Shown: one piece after another, positions 32,841 through 42,061 of the stretch
How the letters are laid out: every line of letters begins with the position of its first letter
How positions within the stretch are numbered: position 1 is the first letter of the stretch
Source of the DNA: Streptacidiphilus carbonis
Lineage (GTDB): Bacteria; Actinomycetota; Actinomycetes; Streptomycetales; Streptomycetaceae
Direction: 5' to 3'
Assembly: GCF_000787775.1 (NCBI RefSeq)
Contig: NZ_BBPM01000019.1
Span: 1 to 64,000, forward strand
Length of the DNA stretch: 64,000 nt
Made by a program: the position numbers and the translations under genes
The notes under the pieces: generated by a model
What the model saw: the letters and a program-made list of their open reading frames with translations, nothing else
Database searches by the model: none
Told to the model about the DNA's origin: nothing

Positions 32841-33696
32841 TCTACCGCGAGAGCAACCGGACCCGCCCCCGACGGAGTCGCACCGGGCCAGGCGGATGGC
32901 CGAGTCCTTCGGTGTGGACGCGCAACGCTACGACCAGTCCCGGCCGGGCTATCCCGAGGCACTGGTGGCGCGGATCGTTGCCGGAAGCCCCGGGACCGAC
33001 GTGCTCGACGTCGGCTGCGGCACCGGTATCGCAGCCCGTCAGTTCCAGGCCGCCGGCTGCACCGTGCTGGGCGTCGAGCCCGATGTGCGGATGGCGGAGT
33101 TCGCGCGGGCCCGGGGACTGCAGGTCGAGGTCTCGTCCTTCGAAGCCTGGGAGTCGGGCGGCCGGAGGTACGACGCGGTCGTCGCCGCCCAGTCGTGGCA
33201 CTGGGTGGATCCGGTCGCCGGTGCCGTGAAAGCGGCGGAGGTGTTGCGCCCGGGAGGTCGGCTGGCGATCTTCGGGCACGTGTACGAGCCGGCGCCCGAG
33301 GTGGCCGAAGCCTTCGCCGCCGTCTACCGCCGGGTGGTGCCCGACTCTCCGTTCAACCGCCCGCAGACCCGGAGTCCGCTCGACCTGTACCAGGCGATGT
33401 ACGCGAATGTCGCCGACCGGATCCGCGAGGCCGGGATCGAGGCAGGGGTTGGGGCTGGGGCTGGAACCCGGTGCTTCGACGAACCCGAGCAGTGGCGCTT
33501 CGACTGGGAGAAGTCCTACACCCGCGACGCGTGGCTGGAGCTGCTCCCCACCACCGGCGGCCTCACCCAGCTCCGCCCCGAGCAGGTGACCGAGGTCCTG
33601 GACGCGGTCGGCGCCGCCATCGACTCCCTGGGCGGAGCCTTCACGATGACGTACACCACCCTGGCCACGACCGCCGTACGAACCGACGCCATCTGA
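32833..33696 (+). CDS. Class I SAM-dependent methyltransferase
   Basis: A 287-residue enzyme. The SAM-binding fold shows VLDVGCGTGIAARQF (motif I), VLGVEPDVRMAEFA (acidic loop) and DAVVAAQSWHWVDP (motif IV/V). The type is Methyltransf_11-like, and homologues act on small molecules; the substrate is unknown. ATG 32833 lies within an operator, with no Shine-Dalgarno sequence before it, so it is probably leaderless. It is divergent from and likely repressed by the TetR gene. It is not the PIMT-like methyltransferase often found with FxLD lanthipeptides, so a link to that cluster is unproven. Confidence 0.88.
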   Translation: MPTLPREQPDPPPTESHRARRMAESFGVDAQRYDQSRPGYPEALVARIVAGSPGTDVLDVGCGTGIAARQFQAAGCTVLGVEPDVRMAEFARARGLQVEVSSFEAWESGGRRYDAVVAAQSWHWVDPVAGAVKAAEVLRPGGRLAIFGHVYEPAPEVAEAFAAVYRRVVPDSPFNRPQTRSPLDLYQAMYANVADRIREAGIEAGVGAGAGTRCFDEPEQWRFDWEKSYTRDAWLELLPTTGGLTQLRPEQVTEVLDAVGAAIDSLGGAFTMTYTTLATTAVRTDAI

Positions 33697-33756
33697 TCGA
33701 CCCCGGCCGACGGCGGTTTGCTACCGTCGTCCGGGTCAGGTCAACAGTTCGGGGGC

Positions 33757-34980
33757 ATGGGCATGGCAGGGTTCAAGACACCTCCGCAGAGCGACTTCCA
33801 CACCTACTCGGGGCTGATGACCACTCAGGGCGGGCATCTCTCCACGCTCAACCAGTGGTGCGGCAACCAGTGTTCGGAGACCACCGGACTGGACGGGCTG
33901 CTGATGCTGCTGCGGCCGGTGGTTCCGGAGTTCTCCGGCTTCTTCTCCGAGAAGATCAGCCAGTGCGTGCGCGGGATGGCCCTGGTCTCCTCCAAGGTGA
34001 ACCAGACCAGCGCCGAGTACTTCAGCACGGACCAGGACGTGGCCGCCCAGCTGGCCAAGCTCTACCCGGCGCCGATCACCGGCTTCCCCGACGTCGGCGC
34101 CATTCCCGGCACCTCGCTCGTCGGCAACTTCACCGACCAGGACGTGACCCTGACCGAGCCCGCCAGCGGTGCCGAGGACACGGCCAAGAACATCGAGCAC
34201 CAGCTGATGATCATCCGTCAGGGCTTCGGCGCGGGACCGCTGGCGACGGCGGAGAAGGTCTTCAAGTACTTCACCGGCCAGAGCCTGGTCGGGCTGCTGC
34301 TCGAACCGCTGGCCGGGAAGTACGGGCAGTTGCTGTATCTGCACGACGCCTACGGCCAGCTCGGCGACGGCCTCTACACGGTCGCCGGAACGATCAGGAA
34401 GGGCTCCTGGGGACTCGCCCAGGAGTGGACCGGATCCGCGGCCACAGCTTTCGACTCCTACCTGTTCAGCTGGAGCATGGGGATCGGCGGGCTGGGCGAC
34501 GCGGCCAAGGTCGTGGCGAAGATCTACAAGGACGGGTACGACGCGGTCGTACTGCTGGTCCAGGCCGCGCTGCGGGAGATGGACTCGCTGCTGAACAACG
34601 TACTGCCCAAGCTGGCCGAGGACGGCGGCGAGATGGTGGAGGGCGATGCCGCGATCGAGGCAATCGGGGGCGGTCCCGAGGACCCGGTCGCCGATGTCGT
34701 CGCCGGCGTGTTCACGGCCTACAAGATGTACAAGATATACAAGGACATAGCCCTGGCCATCACGATCATCAACGCTGTCGAGACCATCTTCACCTCCATC
34801 CAGAAGGCGATCAAGGGCATCGAGAACGGTGTGCAGGCCGTCGCCAAGATGATCAACTCGCCGATGCCGACCATCGGCAGCCTGGTCAACGACGTCGAGA
34901 ACCGCGGCTTCGACTTCGAGAAGGGCGCCTGGGATCCCACCCTCGGTGCGGTCAGGGTCGGGATGCTCCCCTCGGCCTGA
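33757..34980 (+). CDS. WXG-like secreted/scaffold protein of unknown function
   Basis: The protein has 407 residues from ATG 33757; ATG 33763 is equally possible, and the frame is open to 33718. Most of it is helical. The segment LAQEWTGSAATAFDSYLFSW (about 220-239) contains a W-x-G turn between two helices, as in WXG100 or ESX-secreted proteins. A C-terminal Lys-rich helix (YKMYKIYKDIALAITI) follows. It lies first in an operon with two small genes of unknown role. A type VII secretion substrate is a reasonable guess, but no EccC-type gene is in the window. Confidence 0.55.
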   Translation: MGMAGFKTPPQSDFHTYSGLMTTQGGHLSTLNQWCGNQCSETTGLDGLLMLLRPVVPEFSGFFSEKISQCVRGMALVSSKVNQTSAEYFSTDQDVAAQLAKLYPAPITGFPDVGAIPGTSLVGNFTDQDVTLTEPASGAEDTAKNIEHQLMIIRQGFGAGPLATAEKVFKYFTGQSLVGLLLEPLAGKYGQLLYLHDAYGQLGDGLYTVAGTIRKGSWGLAQEWTGSAATAFDSYLFSWSMGIGGLGDAAKVVAKIYKDGYDAVVLLVQAALREMDSLLNNVLPKLAEDGGEMVEGDAAIEAIGGGPEDPVADVVAGVFTAYKMYKIYKDIALAITIINAVETIFTSIQKAIKGIENGVQAVAKMINSPMPTIGSLVNDVENRGFDFEKGAWDPTLGAVRVGMLPSA

Positions 34981-35022
34981 GCTCCCCGCGCTCCCCGCTT
35001 CCCACGATCGGAGAACCGCCCC

Positions 35023-35316
35023 ATGTCATCAGCCTTCCACGGCAGCGGCCTAGGCGGCCGGCCCCTCGGTGAACGGGGCGGGCAGCGCAGCCCGTCCGCG
35101 CCGCCGGCGGCCCCTCCCGCAGACGCGCCGCCGCAGGGCACCGTCGCGGACTCCTGGCAGGCGGCCACCGAGAGCCCGGAGCAGCGGGCCATCGCCGCGC
35201 GCATCTATGCCGAGCTCAAGGCCGGTGCCGACGTCGACCAGGTCCGGCACCTCATCGGCCAACTGGAGCAGACAGTGAAGAGCCGGGCCCGCTCGGTCGG
35301 GAGGGGGCGACGATGA
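35023..35316 (+). CDS. Small hypothetical protein, second gene of WXG-like operon
   Basis: A 97-residue protein. The first half is Pro/Ala/Gly-rich and disordered; the second half is helical (EQRAIAARIYAELKAGADVDQVRHLIGQLEQTVKSRA). It begins 42 bases after the WXG-like gene, with GGAG upstream, and overlaps the following ATG by four bases. The design suggests a chaperone or adaptor, but nothing identifies it. Confidence 0.6.
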   Translation: MSSAFHGSGLGGRPLGERGGQRSPSAPPAAPPADAPPQGTVADSWQAATESPEQRAIAARIYAELKAGADVDQVRHLIGQLEQTVKSRARSVGRGRR

Positions 35317-35930
35317 TCGAGCAACTGCGCGAGTGCACGCTCACCAGCAGGCACACCCTGCACAGCACCACCTTCGAGGTGTCCGTCGACGTCGAAGGGC
35401 AGCCGAAGCCGGTCGCGCGCCTGCACAAGGACCATGTCTTCACCTCCGTGCACGCGCTGTCCGTCCTCACCGGTCCTGGCCTGGACGTGCTGGAGGGGTG
35501 GGTGACGCCGCGCTGGGCGGCGACTGCGGATGAGCAGCGGACCCGGATCGGCACGGTGGACCACAGCGACAGCCGGGTGGTCGGCGGCGAGCAGTGGACC
35601 TTCGAGCAGCACGGCCTGCCCACCCTGGTCGGCCGTCCGACCGGCGCTACCCGGGCCCGCTACAGCGGCCCGCTCAACCTGGTGCCGATGAAGCGAACCA
35701 TGGACATGCTCTTCAGCTACCGGGTCCGGTTCCAGGGCCCCGGGTCCGAGGGCTTCGAGTTCGCCCGGCTGACCGGTACCGGGCACCCCCGCTATTCGCT
35801 CCACCTCCACGACGACCGCGTCAGTACCCTGCTCGCCCTCTCGGCGGTCTACTACTACGACCGCGTCCTTGACGACGCCCCCCGCAAGAGCCTGATGAAC
35901 ACCTTCGGGACCTTCCTCCCCGGCAAGTGA
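35313..35930 (+). CDS. Hypothetical protein, third gene of WXG-like operon
   Basis: A 205-residue, beta-rich soluble protein (FEVSVDVEGQPKPVARLHKDH, RYSGPLNLVPMKRTMDMLFSYRVRFQ). Its N-terminus overlaps the previous gene by ATGA. The C-terminus ends with LSAVYYYDRVLDDAPRKS. No domain is recognised. Gene order and couplings place it in the operon of the WXG-like protein, so it may act in the same process. Confidence 0.65.
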   Translation: MIEQLRECTLTSRHTLHSTTFEVSVDVEGQPKPVARLHKDHVFTSVHALSVLTGPGLDVLEGWVTPRWAATADEQRTRIGTVDHSDSRVVGGEQWTFEQHGLPTLVGRPTGATRARYSGPLNLVPMKRTMDMLFSYRVRFQGPGSEGFEFARLTGTGHPRYSLHLHDDRVSTLLALSAVYYYDRVLDDAPRKSLMNTFGTFLPGK

Positions 35931-36109
35931 GGCCGCGTCCGGGACCAGGGTCGGGGGCCCGGGACCCCGGGGGTAACCGCGGGGTGGAGTTGGGTGGTTC
36001 CCGCATTACGGACGGTGTCCGGGATTCCTAGTGTGATCTTCGGAGGCACGCAGCCGCGTGCCCGTGGCCCGGGGAGTTGCGATTCCCCCGTCCGATCGGA
36101 GGTCCCACG

Positions 36110-36904
36110 GTGATCGAAGCCCGTGGCCTGAGCAAGAAGTACGGCGGAGTGCAGGCGGTGAGCGATCTGAGCTTCGAGGTCCGGCCCGGCGTGGTGACCG
36201 GGTTCCTCGGGCCGAACGGCTCGGGGAAGTCCACGACGATGCGGATGGCGCTGGGACTCGACGCGCCGGACCGGGGCACGGTCAGGATCGGCGGTCGGCG
36301 CTACCGCGATCTGGCCTGGCCGTTGCGCGAGGTCGGTTCGCTGCTGGAGGCGCGCTCGTTCCATCCGGGCCGAAGCGCGCGGGCGCATCTGAGCGCCCTG
36401 GCGGCCGGCAACGCCATCCCGGCGTCCCGGGTCGGCGAGGTGCTGGAGCTCACCGGCCTGGCGGGGGCGGCGGGGCGCCGGGCCGGGAAGTTCTCCCTCG
36501 GCATGGCCCAGCGCCTGGGCATCGCGGCGGCGCTGCTGGGCGATCCGGGGGTGCTGCTGCTCGACGAGCCGATCAACGGGCTCGACCCCGAGGGCATCCG
36601 GTGGATCAGGGACCTGATGAAGTCGCTGGCCGCGGAGGGCCGGACGGTGTTCGTCTCCAGCCACCTGATCAGCGAGATGGCCCTGACCGCGACGCGGGTG
36701 ATCGTGATCGGCGGGGGCCGGCTGCTCGCCGACACCACGGTGGACGAGTTGTCCGCCGGGGCGGCGTCGCTGGAGGACGCGTTCCTGCAACTGACCTCCG
36801 CCAGCGCCGAGTTCCGCGCGGACGGCGGAGAGCGCAGCCCCGGCGGCCGGGCGGGCGGAGACTCCGGATACTCCCAGTACCCGATGGCGAGGAGGTCGTC
36901 ATGA
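36110..36904 (+). CDS. ABC transporter ATP-binding protein
   Basis: The protein has 264 residues from GTG 36110, preceded by GGAGG at good distance. The Walker A is GPNGSGKST, the signature FSLGMAQRLG, the Walker B VLLLDEP, followed by HLISEM with the switch histidine. The type is that of CcmA/antibiotic-resistance exporters such as DrrA. It pairs with the ABC-2 membrane protein that overlaps its stop by ATGA. The operon continues into a two-component pair, which suggests sensing and export of peptides or drugs. Confidence 0.93.
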   Translation: MIEARGLSKKYGGVQAVSDLSFEVRPGVVTGFLGPNGSGKSTTMRMALGLDAPDRGTVRIGGRRYRDLAWPLREVGSLLEARSFHPGRSARAHLSALAAGNAIPASRVGEVLELTGLAGAAGRRAGKFSLGMAQRLGIAAALLGDPGVLLLDEPINGLDPEGIRWIRDLMKSLAAEGRTVFVSSHLISEMALTATRVIVIGGGRLLADTTVDELSAGAASLEDAFLQLTSASAEFRADGGERSPGGRAGGDSGYSQYPMARRSS

Positions 36905-37740
36905 CCGGGATCACTGTGAGCGGCACGGACAACGCGAGCGGCACACGCGGCCGGAGCCGCGCCGTCAGCGGCGGGCACTACCGGTTCCGGCATGCCGCCC
37001 GGATGGAGTGGGTCAAACTCCGTACCCTGCGTTCGACCTGGTGGACCCTGGGGATCACCGCGGTCGGCGCGGTGGCCATCGGCGTGGGCGTCGGGGCCGG
37101 CACCCGTGACGGCTCCGGCGACCTGACGAACAACGCGCTGGTCGGGATGGTCCCCGGGCTGCTGCTCACCGGGGTGCTCGGGGTGCTGGTGACGACGGCC
37201 GAGTACAGCTCCGGCATGATCCGCTCCACGCTGGCCGCGATCCCGCGCCGACCGCTGGCGCTGGCGGCCAAGGCCGCGGTGTTCGGCGCGCTGGCGCTGG
37301 CCTTCGGGGAGCTCGCCTCGTTCGCCTCCTTCTTCGCCGGCGGGGCGGCCCTCGGGCACGGCATCGCGGCGCCCACGCTGGGCCGGCCGGGCGTACTGCG
37401 CGCCGTGGTGTTCTCCGGGATGAGCTTCGCCCTGATCGGTCTGATCGGCGTCGGCCTGGGCGCCATCGTGCGCCACACCGCGGCGGCGATCGCCATGGTG
37501 GTCGGGGGTGTGTACGTGCTGGGGCAGGTAGTCGGCGCGCTCGCACACGCGGCGGCGCCGTACATGCCGATTCTGATCGTCGCGAACTCGCTCAGCACCA
37601 CCAGGCCGCCGACCTGCAGCGCGGGCTCCGGATCGTGCCCGCAGATGCTCTCGGCCTGGTCGGGTCTCGGCATGCTCGGCCTGTACGCCGCGGTGGTCCT
37701 GGTCATCGGCGGGTGGCTGCTCGCCCGGCGCGACGCCTGA
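36901..37740 (+). CDS. ABC-2 type membrane permease
   Basis: A 279-residue protein with six predicted membrane helices (for example WTLGITAVGAVAIGVGVGAG, VVFSGMSFALIGLIGVGLG). The cytoplasmic RxEWVKLRTLRSTWW start is typical of ABC-2 permeases that work with CcmA-type ATPases. It overlaps the ATPase gene by four bases and probably forms a homodimeric exporter with it. The substrate is unknown. Confidence 0.88.
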   Translation: MTGITVSGTDNASGTRGRSRAVSGGHYRFRHAARMEWVKLRTLRSTWWTLGITAVGAVAIGVGVGAGTRDGSGDLTNNALVGMVPGLLLTGVLGVLVTTAEYSSGMIRSTLAAIPRRPLALAAKAAVFGALALAFGELASFASFFAGGAALGHGIAAPTLGRPGVLRAVVFSGMSFALIGLIGVGLGAIVRHTAAAIAMVVGGVYVLGQVVGALAHAAAPYMPILIVANSLSTTRPPTCSAGSGSCPQMLSAWSGLGMLGLYAAVVLVIGGWLLARRDA

Positions 37741-37762
37741 GCGGGGAAATAGGATCAGCGGC

Positions 37763-39172
37763 ATGGGCAGCAAGGGGCCGGGGAGCAGGAGCGGGCCGGT
37801 CAACGCCGTCCCGCGGGCCCCGTTCGGGCGGCGGGCCCGGCGGGAGCTGGCGTTCTGCCTGCTCGGGCTTCCGTTCGTGGTGCTCAACGCGTTCACGGTC
37901 TTCTTCGCCGTGGTCCTGCTGCTGACGCTGACGGGTCGGCAGCCGTGGACCGTCGACGACAACCCGAGTCCGTGGACCGTGCTGGTGGCGGTGTCCGTCG
38001 TGGTGCTGCTGACCTTGCTGCTGGTGGTGTCGGGCGGCGCGCGGCGGCTCGGCGCGAGCTGCCGGTGGGCGGTCGGCTTCCTGCTCGGCGAGCAGGTCGC
38101 GGCTCCGCCGCCGCCCCCGGGGCGGTCAGGACGGGGACGCCGGGGCGGGGGCGGACTGCGCGCCGCGCTGGGCGACGGCCCGTCGTGGCGCGCGGTGGCG
38201 TACCTCTTCCTCAAGCTGCCGACCGCGCTGCTGGAGGCCTATGCCGCCCTGGTGTTCTGGGGCGCGGGACTGGTGAACCTGACCTACCCGTTCTGGTGGA
38301 ACTCCTTCCGCAACCACCCCGACGGCACGCGGCTCAGCCCGGTGCCCGTGGTGACGCCGTTCGACTGGTCCGGCGCCGGGCACTTCCAGATCACCACCTT
38401 CCCCGGCACCTTCGCCGCCCTCGGCGCGGGCGTGGGCATGCTGCTCGCCGCCCCGTGGGTGACCAGGGCCGTGGTGGCCGGCGACCGGTGGCTCATCCGC
38501 AACCTGCTCGGTCCGCGGCCGCTCGCCCAGCGGCTGACCGACCTCGAACACACCCGCGCCCTGGCGGTCGACGACGCCGCCGCACGGCTCCGCCGCCTGG
38601 AGCGCGACCTGCACGACGGCGCCCAGATCCGGCTGGCCACCCTGGCGCTGAACCTCGGCATGGCCAAGCGGAAGCTCGGCGAGAGCGGCGCGGTCCCGCA
38701 CCCGGACGAGGCCAGGGAGCTGGTGGACGCCGCACTCCAGGGCGCCAAGGACGCGCTGAGCGAGCTGCGGGAACTGGCCCGCGGCATCCATCCGGCGGTG
38801 CTCGACACCGGCCTCGCCGACGCGCTCGCCACACTCGTCGCGGGCAACGCGGTCCCCACCGAGTTGACCGCGGACATCACGGTCAGGCCGACTCCGGCGA
38901 TCGAGACGATCGCCTACTTCTGCACCGCGGAACTGCTGGCCAACGCCACCAAGCACAGTGGGGCCGGGCTGATCGCGATCGAGGTGACCCAACGGGCGGA
39001 GGTCCTGGTGCTGCGGATCGCGGACGACGGGCGCGGCGGGGCGGACCCGGCCCGCGGCAGCGGCCTGTCCGGGCTGAAGGACCGGGTCGCGGTGGTGGAC
39101 GGCAGACTGGACATCACCAGCCCGCCCGGCGGTCCGACCCGGGCCACCGTGGTACTCCCCCTTCGCGCCTAG
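37763..39172 (+). CDS. Sensor histidine kinase, NarL/DesK type
   Basis: A 469-residue kinase. Four membrane helices lie in the N-terminal 220 residues. The dimerisation helix carries LERDLHDGAQIRLATLAL (HisKA_3, His in LHDGAQ) and the ATPase domain shows ELLANATKHSGA and ADDGRGG. A Pro-rich loop follows residue 110. It lies 22 bases after the permease gene and ten before its response regulator, so all four probably share a message. Such kinases commonly sense cell-envelope stress or peptides. Confidence 0.9.
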   Translation: MGSKGPGSRSGPVNAVPRAPFGRRARRELAFCLLGLPFVVLNAFTVFFAVVLLLTLTGRQPWTVDDNPSPWTVLVAVSVVVLLTLLLVVSGGARRLGASCRWAVGFLLGEQVAAPPPPPGRSGRGRRGGGGLRAALGDGPSWRAVAYLFLKLPTALLEAYAALVFWGAGLVNLTYPFWWNSFRNHPDGTRLSPVPVVTPFDWSGAGHFQITTFPGTFAALGAGVGMLLAAPWVTRAVVAGDRWLIRNLLGPRPLAQRLTDLEHTRALAVDDAAARLRRLERDLHDGAQIRLATLALNLGMAKRKLGESGAVPHPDEARELVDAALQGAKDALSELRELARGIHPAVLDTGLADALATLVAGNAVPTELTADITVRPTPAIETIAYFCTAELLANATKHSGAGLIAIEVTQRAEVLVLRIADDGRGGADPARGSGLSGLKDRVAVVDGRLDITSPPGGPTRATVVLPLRA

Positions 39173-39182
39173 GAGTCCGCTG

Positions 39183-39827
39183 ATGCGCATCGTGATCGCC
39201 GAGGACGCGGCCCTGTTCCGGGCCGGGCTGGTGCGGCTGCTGGAGGACGACGGCCATACCGTGTGCGCCGCGGTGGCCGACGGCGGCGCGATGCTCTCCG
39301 CGGCGGTCGAGCACCGGCCCGACGTCGTGATCGCGGACATCCGGATGCCGCCCACCTTCACCGACGAGGGCCTGCGCGCCGCCCTCGAACTGCGACGCAC
39401 CCACCCGGACACATCCGTCCTCGTCCTGTCCCAGTACATCGAGACCCGGTACGCGGCCAGCCTGCTGCACGGCAGTCCCGCGGGCGTGGGCTACCTGCTC
39501 AAGGAGCGCGTGGCCGACGTCGCGGAGTTCACCGACGCCGTCACCCGCGTGGCCGCCGGCGGGACGGCGCTGGACCGCGAGGTCGTCAGCCAACTGCTCG
39601 CCGCCAGCCACCGCACCGGCGGGCTCGACCCGCTGACCCCTCGGGAACGCGAGGTGCTCGCCCTGATGGCCGAGGGCCGCTCCAACACCGGCATCGCCGC
39701 AGCCCTCGTGCTCACCCTCGGAACGGTCGAGAAGCACATCGCCAGCATCTTCACCAAGCTCGACCTGCCGCCCTCGGAGGGCGACAACCGCCGCGTACTC
39801 GCAGTTCTGCGCCACCTCGACGCCTGA
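39183..39827 (+). CDS. LuxR/NarL-type response regulator
   Basis: A 214-residue regulator. The receiver domain has acidic residues EDAALF and the phosphoacceptor in VVIADIRMP. The C-terminal LuxR helix-turn-helix is PLTPREREVLALMAEGRSNTGIAAALVLTLGTVEKH. It is partner of the kinase just upstream and may control the ABC exporter genes at the head of the operon. Confidence 0.92.
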   Translation: MRIVIAEDAALFRAGLVRLLEDDGHTVCAAVADGGAMLSAAVEHRPDVVIADIRMPPTFTDEGLRAALELRRTHPDTSVLVLSQYIETRYAASLLHGSPAGVGYLLKERVADVAEFTDAVTRVAAGGTALDREVVSQLLAASHRTGGLDPLTPREREVLALMAEGRSNTGIAAALVLTLGTVEKHIASIFTKLDLPPSEGDNRRVLAVLRHLDA

Positions 39828-39903
39828 CCTGCCGGGGAACGTCTGTGCGGGGGCGGGGCGTTCTTTCGGGGTGGGCGGATTCGGGATCATCAGCGAAGTG
39901 TTC

Positions 39904-40062
39904 ATGCCGAGCAGCCGCTACCGCGAGGAAGAGCGGAACCGGCTTGAGTGGACCCGCGACGACGAGGGGGAGGGCGACCCCTACCGAGGGCCGATAGACC
40001 TGGACGGCGGCAAGGTCGTGGTCCGGCTTCCGGTACCGCCGGACGGGGACGAGGCGGAGTAG
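39904..40062 (+). CDS. Small hypothetical protein
   Basis: A 52-residue acidic protein (MPSSRYREEERNRLEWTRDDEGEGD...). The frame is open to 39871, but the ATG at 39904 gives the more plausible sequence. Charged and short, with no known family. A hairpin terminator follows 11 bases after the stop, which supports a real transcription unit. Confidence 0.45.
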   Translation: MPSSRYREEERNRLEWTRDDEGEGDPYRGPIDLDGGKVVVRLPVPPDGDEAE

Positions 40063-40072
40063 TCCTGAGGAG

Positions 40073-40092
40073 TCCCGGAGAGCGCTCCGGGA
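40073..40092 (+). terminator. Hairpin terminator
   Basis: TCCCGGAG (40073-40080) and CTCCGGGA (40085-40092) form an eight-bp stem with a four-base loop. It lies between the small gene and the converging SUFU gene and may serve both directions. Confidence 0.65.
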
Positions 40093-40143
40093 GACGGTGG
40101 AGCGCGTCGCGGCAGGGGTGCTGCCGTTGCGGGCGTGGGGCGG

Positions 40144-40746
40144 CTACTTCGGTGCGGCGGTGCCGTCCGGGGTCGCCGGGGCGAGGACGTCCCTGGCGTC
40201 CAGGAGGTCGCTGACGAAGGCTTCCGGGGCGGTGGTGAGGGCCTGGGCGCGTTCGGGTTCGGTGATCGGGACGACGTTGATGACGCGGACCGCGGCGGTG
40301 GTGGTCTCCAGGAAGCCCGGCTGGTCCATGGTCCAGGGGCCGGCCAGGAAGGCGTGGTGGTGGGCCGGGAAGGTGGGAAGGTCGGAGCCGAAGGTGACGA
40401 TCTCGCCCCAGCCGAGCGGGCGGCCGAAGGTCCAGGGGTGGGCGGCCAGGTTCGCCAGGTGGATCGCGATGCGTCCTTCGTCCTCGGCGCTGACCGGGCC
40501 GCGTCGCCGCAGTCGGAGCTCCGCGCGGTCGCCGACGGCGCGTCCCTCGGCCGACGGCATCGGCTCGACGGACATGCCGACCGTGGTGAAGACGGTGGCG
40601 GCCGAGGGGTCGGTGGTGCGGTGGACCAGGATGTCGATGCGGGCGAGCGGGCCGGGGCCGTTGTCGAACGCGATGCCGTTGTCCTCCTCTCCCAGTTCCT
40701 GCTGCAGGGCGTGGAAGAGGTCACGGAGGATGACGGGTGCGTTCAT
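40144..40746 (-). CDS. Suppressor-of-fused (SUFU) domain protein
   Basis: The protein has 200 residues from ATG 40746. The pattern fits the bacterial SUFU domain: VFTTVGMSVEPMP, then RAELRLRRRG, LANLAAHPWTFGRPLGWGEIVTFGSDLP and an end with ITEPERAQAL. Bacterial SUFU proteins are often immunity proteins of polymorphic toxin systems, but no toxin is adjacent here. It is divergent from the DinB-like gene, with only 43 bases between starts. A longer frame exists upstream but overlaps the divergent gene. Confidence 0.75.
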   Translation of the reverse strand: MNAPVILRDLFHALQQELGEEDNGIAFDNGPGPLARIDILVHRTTDPSAATVFTTVGMSVEPMPSAEGRAVGDRAELRLRRRGPVSAEDEGRIAIHLANLAAHPWTFGRPLGWGEIVTFGSDLPTFPAHHHAFLAGPWTMDQPGFLETTTAAVRVINVVPITEPERAQALTTAPEAFVSDLLDARDVLAPATPDGTAAPK

Positions 40747-40789
40747 GTTCGGGACTCTACACAGCGCTCGGACGGTAGGGTCGGCGCCC

Positions 40790-41335
40790 ATGACCGACAT
40801 GCTGATCGACGAGCAGGGACGGCCGGAGCCCCCGTTGGCGGCCGACGAGGGCGCGACGCTGGTGGGGTTCCTGGAGTACCAGCGGGCCACCTTCGCCTGG
40901 AAGTTCGCCGGGCTGGACTCGGCCGGGCTGGGCACCTCGATCGCGGCCTCGACGATGACCCTGGGCGGAATGGTCAAGCATCTCGCCCTGGTCGAGAACC
41001 ACTGGTTCTCCCGGCAGCTGCACGGCGCCGAGCAGACCCCGCCGTGGGACGCGGTGGACTGGAAGGCCGACCCGGACTGGGACTGGCACTCGGCCGCCGA
41101 GGACACCCCGGAGCAGTTGCTCGCGCTCTGGCAGGACGAGGTGGCGCGGTCGCGTTCCCTGCTCGCGCAGGCGCTGGCCCAGGGCGGCCTGGACCAGCCG
41201 GCCCGGCGGGTCTGGGCCGACGGCCGGGCGCCGAGCCTGCGCTGGATCCTGCTGCACATGGTCGAGGAGTACGCGCGCCACAACGGCCATGCGGACCTGC
41301 TGCGCGAGGCGGTGGACGGGACCACGGGGGAGTGA
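40790..41335 (+). CDS. DinB/DUF664-family protein
   Basis: A 181-residue four-helix protein. Three histidines of the metal site can be seen: VKHLALVENHW, then LHMVEEYARHNGHADLLRE. This is the DUF664 branch of the DinB family, related to mycothiol-dependent enzymes, which suggests a thiol-linked or detoxifying reaction. The N-terminal segment is MTDMLIDEQGRPEPPLAADEGATL. It is convergent with the response regulator gene. Confidence 0.85.
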   Translation: MTDMLIDEQGRPEPPLAADEGATLVGFLEYQRATFAWKFAGLDSAGLGTSIAASTMTLGGMVKHLALVENHWFSRQLHGAEQTPPWDAVDWKADPDWDWHSAAEDTPEQLLALWQDEVARSRSLLAQALAQGGLDQPARRVWADGRAPSLRWILLHMVEEYARHNGHADLLREAVDGTTGE

Positions 41336-41368
41336 CCGCGCGGAGCGACCGGTCGAGCCGAGGGGCCG

Positions 41369-42061
41369 TCAGCCCAGGTGGTGGCGCTGGGCGTAGGCGA
41401 CGGCGGCGGTGCGGTCGCGCGAGCCGGTCTTGGCGAAGATCCGGTTGATGTGCGTCTTGACGGTGTGTCCGCTGAGCACGAGCGCGGCCGCGATCTCGGG
41501 GTTGTTCAGGCCCCTGGCGATCAGGGCCAGGATCTCCGCCTCGCGCTGGGTCAGCCCGTCCGGCAGCGGGACGGCGCCCGGCCGCGCGGCCGCGGGGGGC
41601 GGGACGGACGGACCGGGGGCGGCCGGAGCGGAGGCGGCGGCCAGCAGGGTGGCCTGCACCCGCGGGTCCAGCACCGCGAGGCCGCCGGCCGCGGCGTGCA
41701 GGGCGCGGGCGATGTCGGTGCGGTCCGCGTCCTTGGTGAGGTAGCTGCGCGCACCGGCCCGCAGAGCGTCCAGGACCGAGCTGTCGTCGGCGTAGGTGGT
41801 GAGCACGACCACGGCGACGGAGGGGTGTTCGGCGGTCAGCCGCCGGGTGGCCCCGATGCCGTCCAGGACCGGCATCCGCAGGTCCAGCAGGATGGCGTCG
41901 GGCCGGTGCTCGGCAACCAGATCCAGGGCCTGGGCCCCGTCGGCGGCGGCGCCGACGACGTCGATGTCGGGCAGGGCGCCGAGGAGCAGCACCAGGCCCT
42001 CGCGGACGCTGGCCTGATCGTCGGCGACGATCACGCGGAGGGGGGTGGTGGCGCCGGTCAT
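41369..42061 (-). CDS. LuxR/NarL-type response regulator
   Basis: A 230-residue regulator with the phosphoacceptor in AILLDLRMPVLDG and the LuxR helix-turn-helix GLTQREAEILALIARGLNNPEIAAALVLSGHTVKTHINRI. A Pro/Ala linker sits at residues 130-155. Its start overlaps the kinase stop by four bases, so kinase and regulator are coupled. Confidence 0.92.
   Translation of the reverse strand: MTGATTPLRVIVADDQASVREGLVLLLGALPDIDVVGAAADGAQALDLVAEHRPDAILLDLRMPVLDGIGATRRLTAEHPSVAVVVLTTYADDSSVLDALRAGARSYLTKDADRTDIARALHAAAGGLAVLDPRVQATLLAAASAPAAPGPSVPPPAAARPGAVPLPDGLTQREAEILALIARGLNNPEIAAALVLSGHTVKTHINRIFAKTGSRDRTAAVAYAQRHHLG

Noticed and set aside
32833-33696. FxLD-system methyltransferase belonging to the lanthipeptide cluster
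   Set aside because: The enzyme is a Methyltransf_11-like protein under TetR control, not the PIMT-like type that accompanies FxLD peptides.
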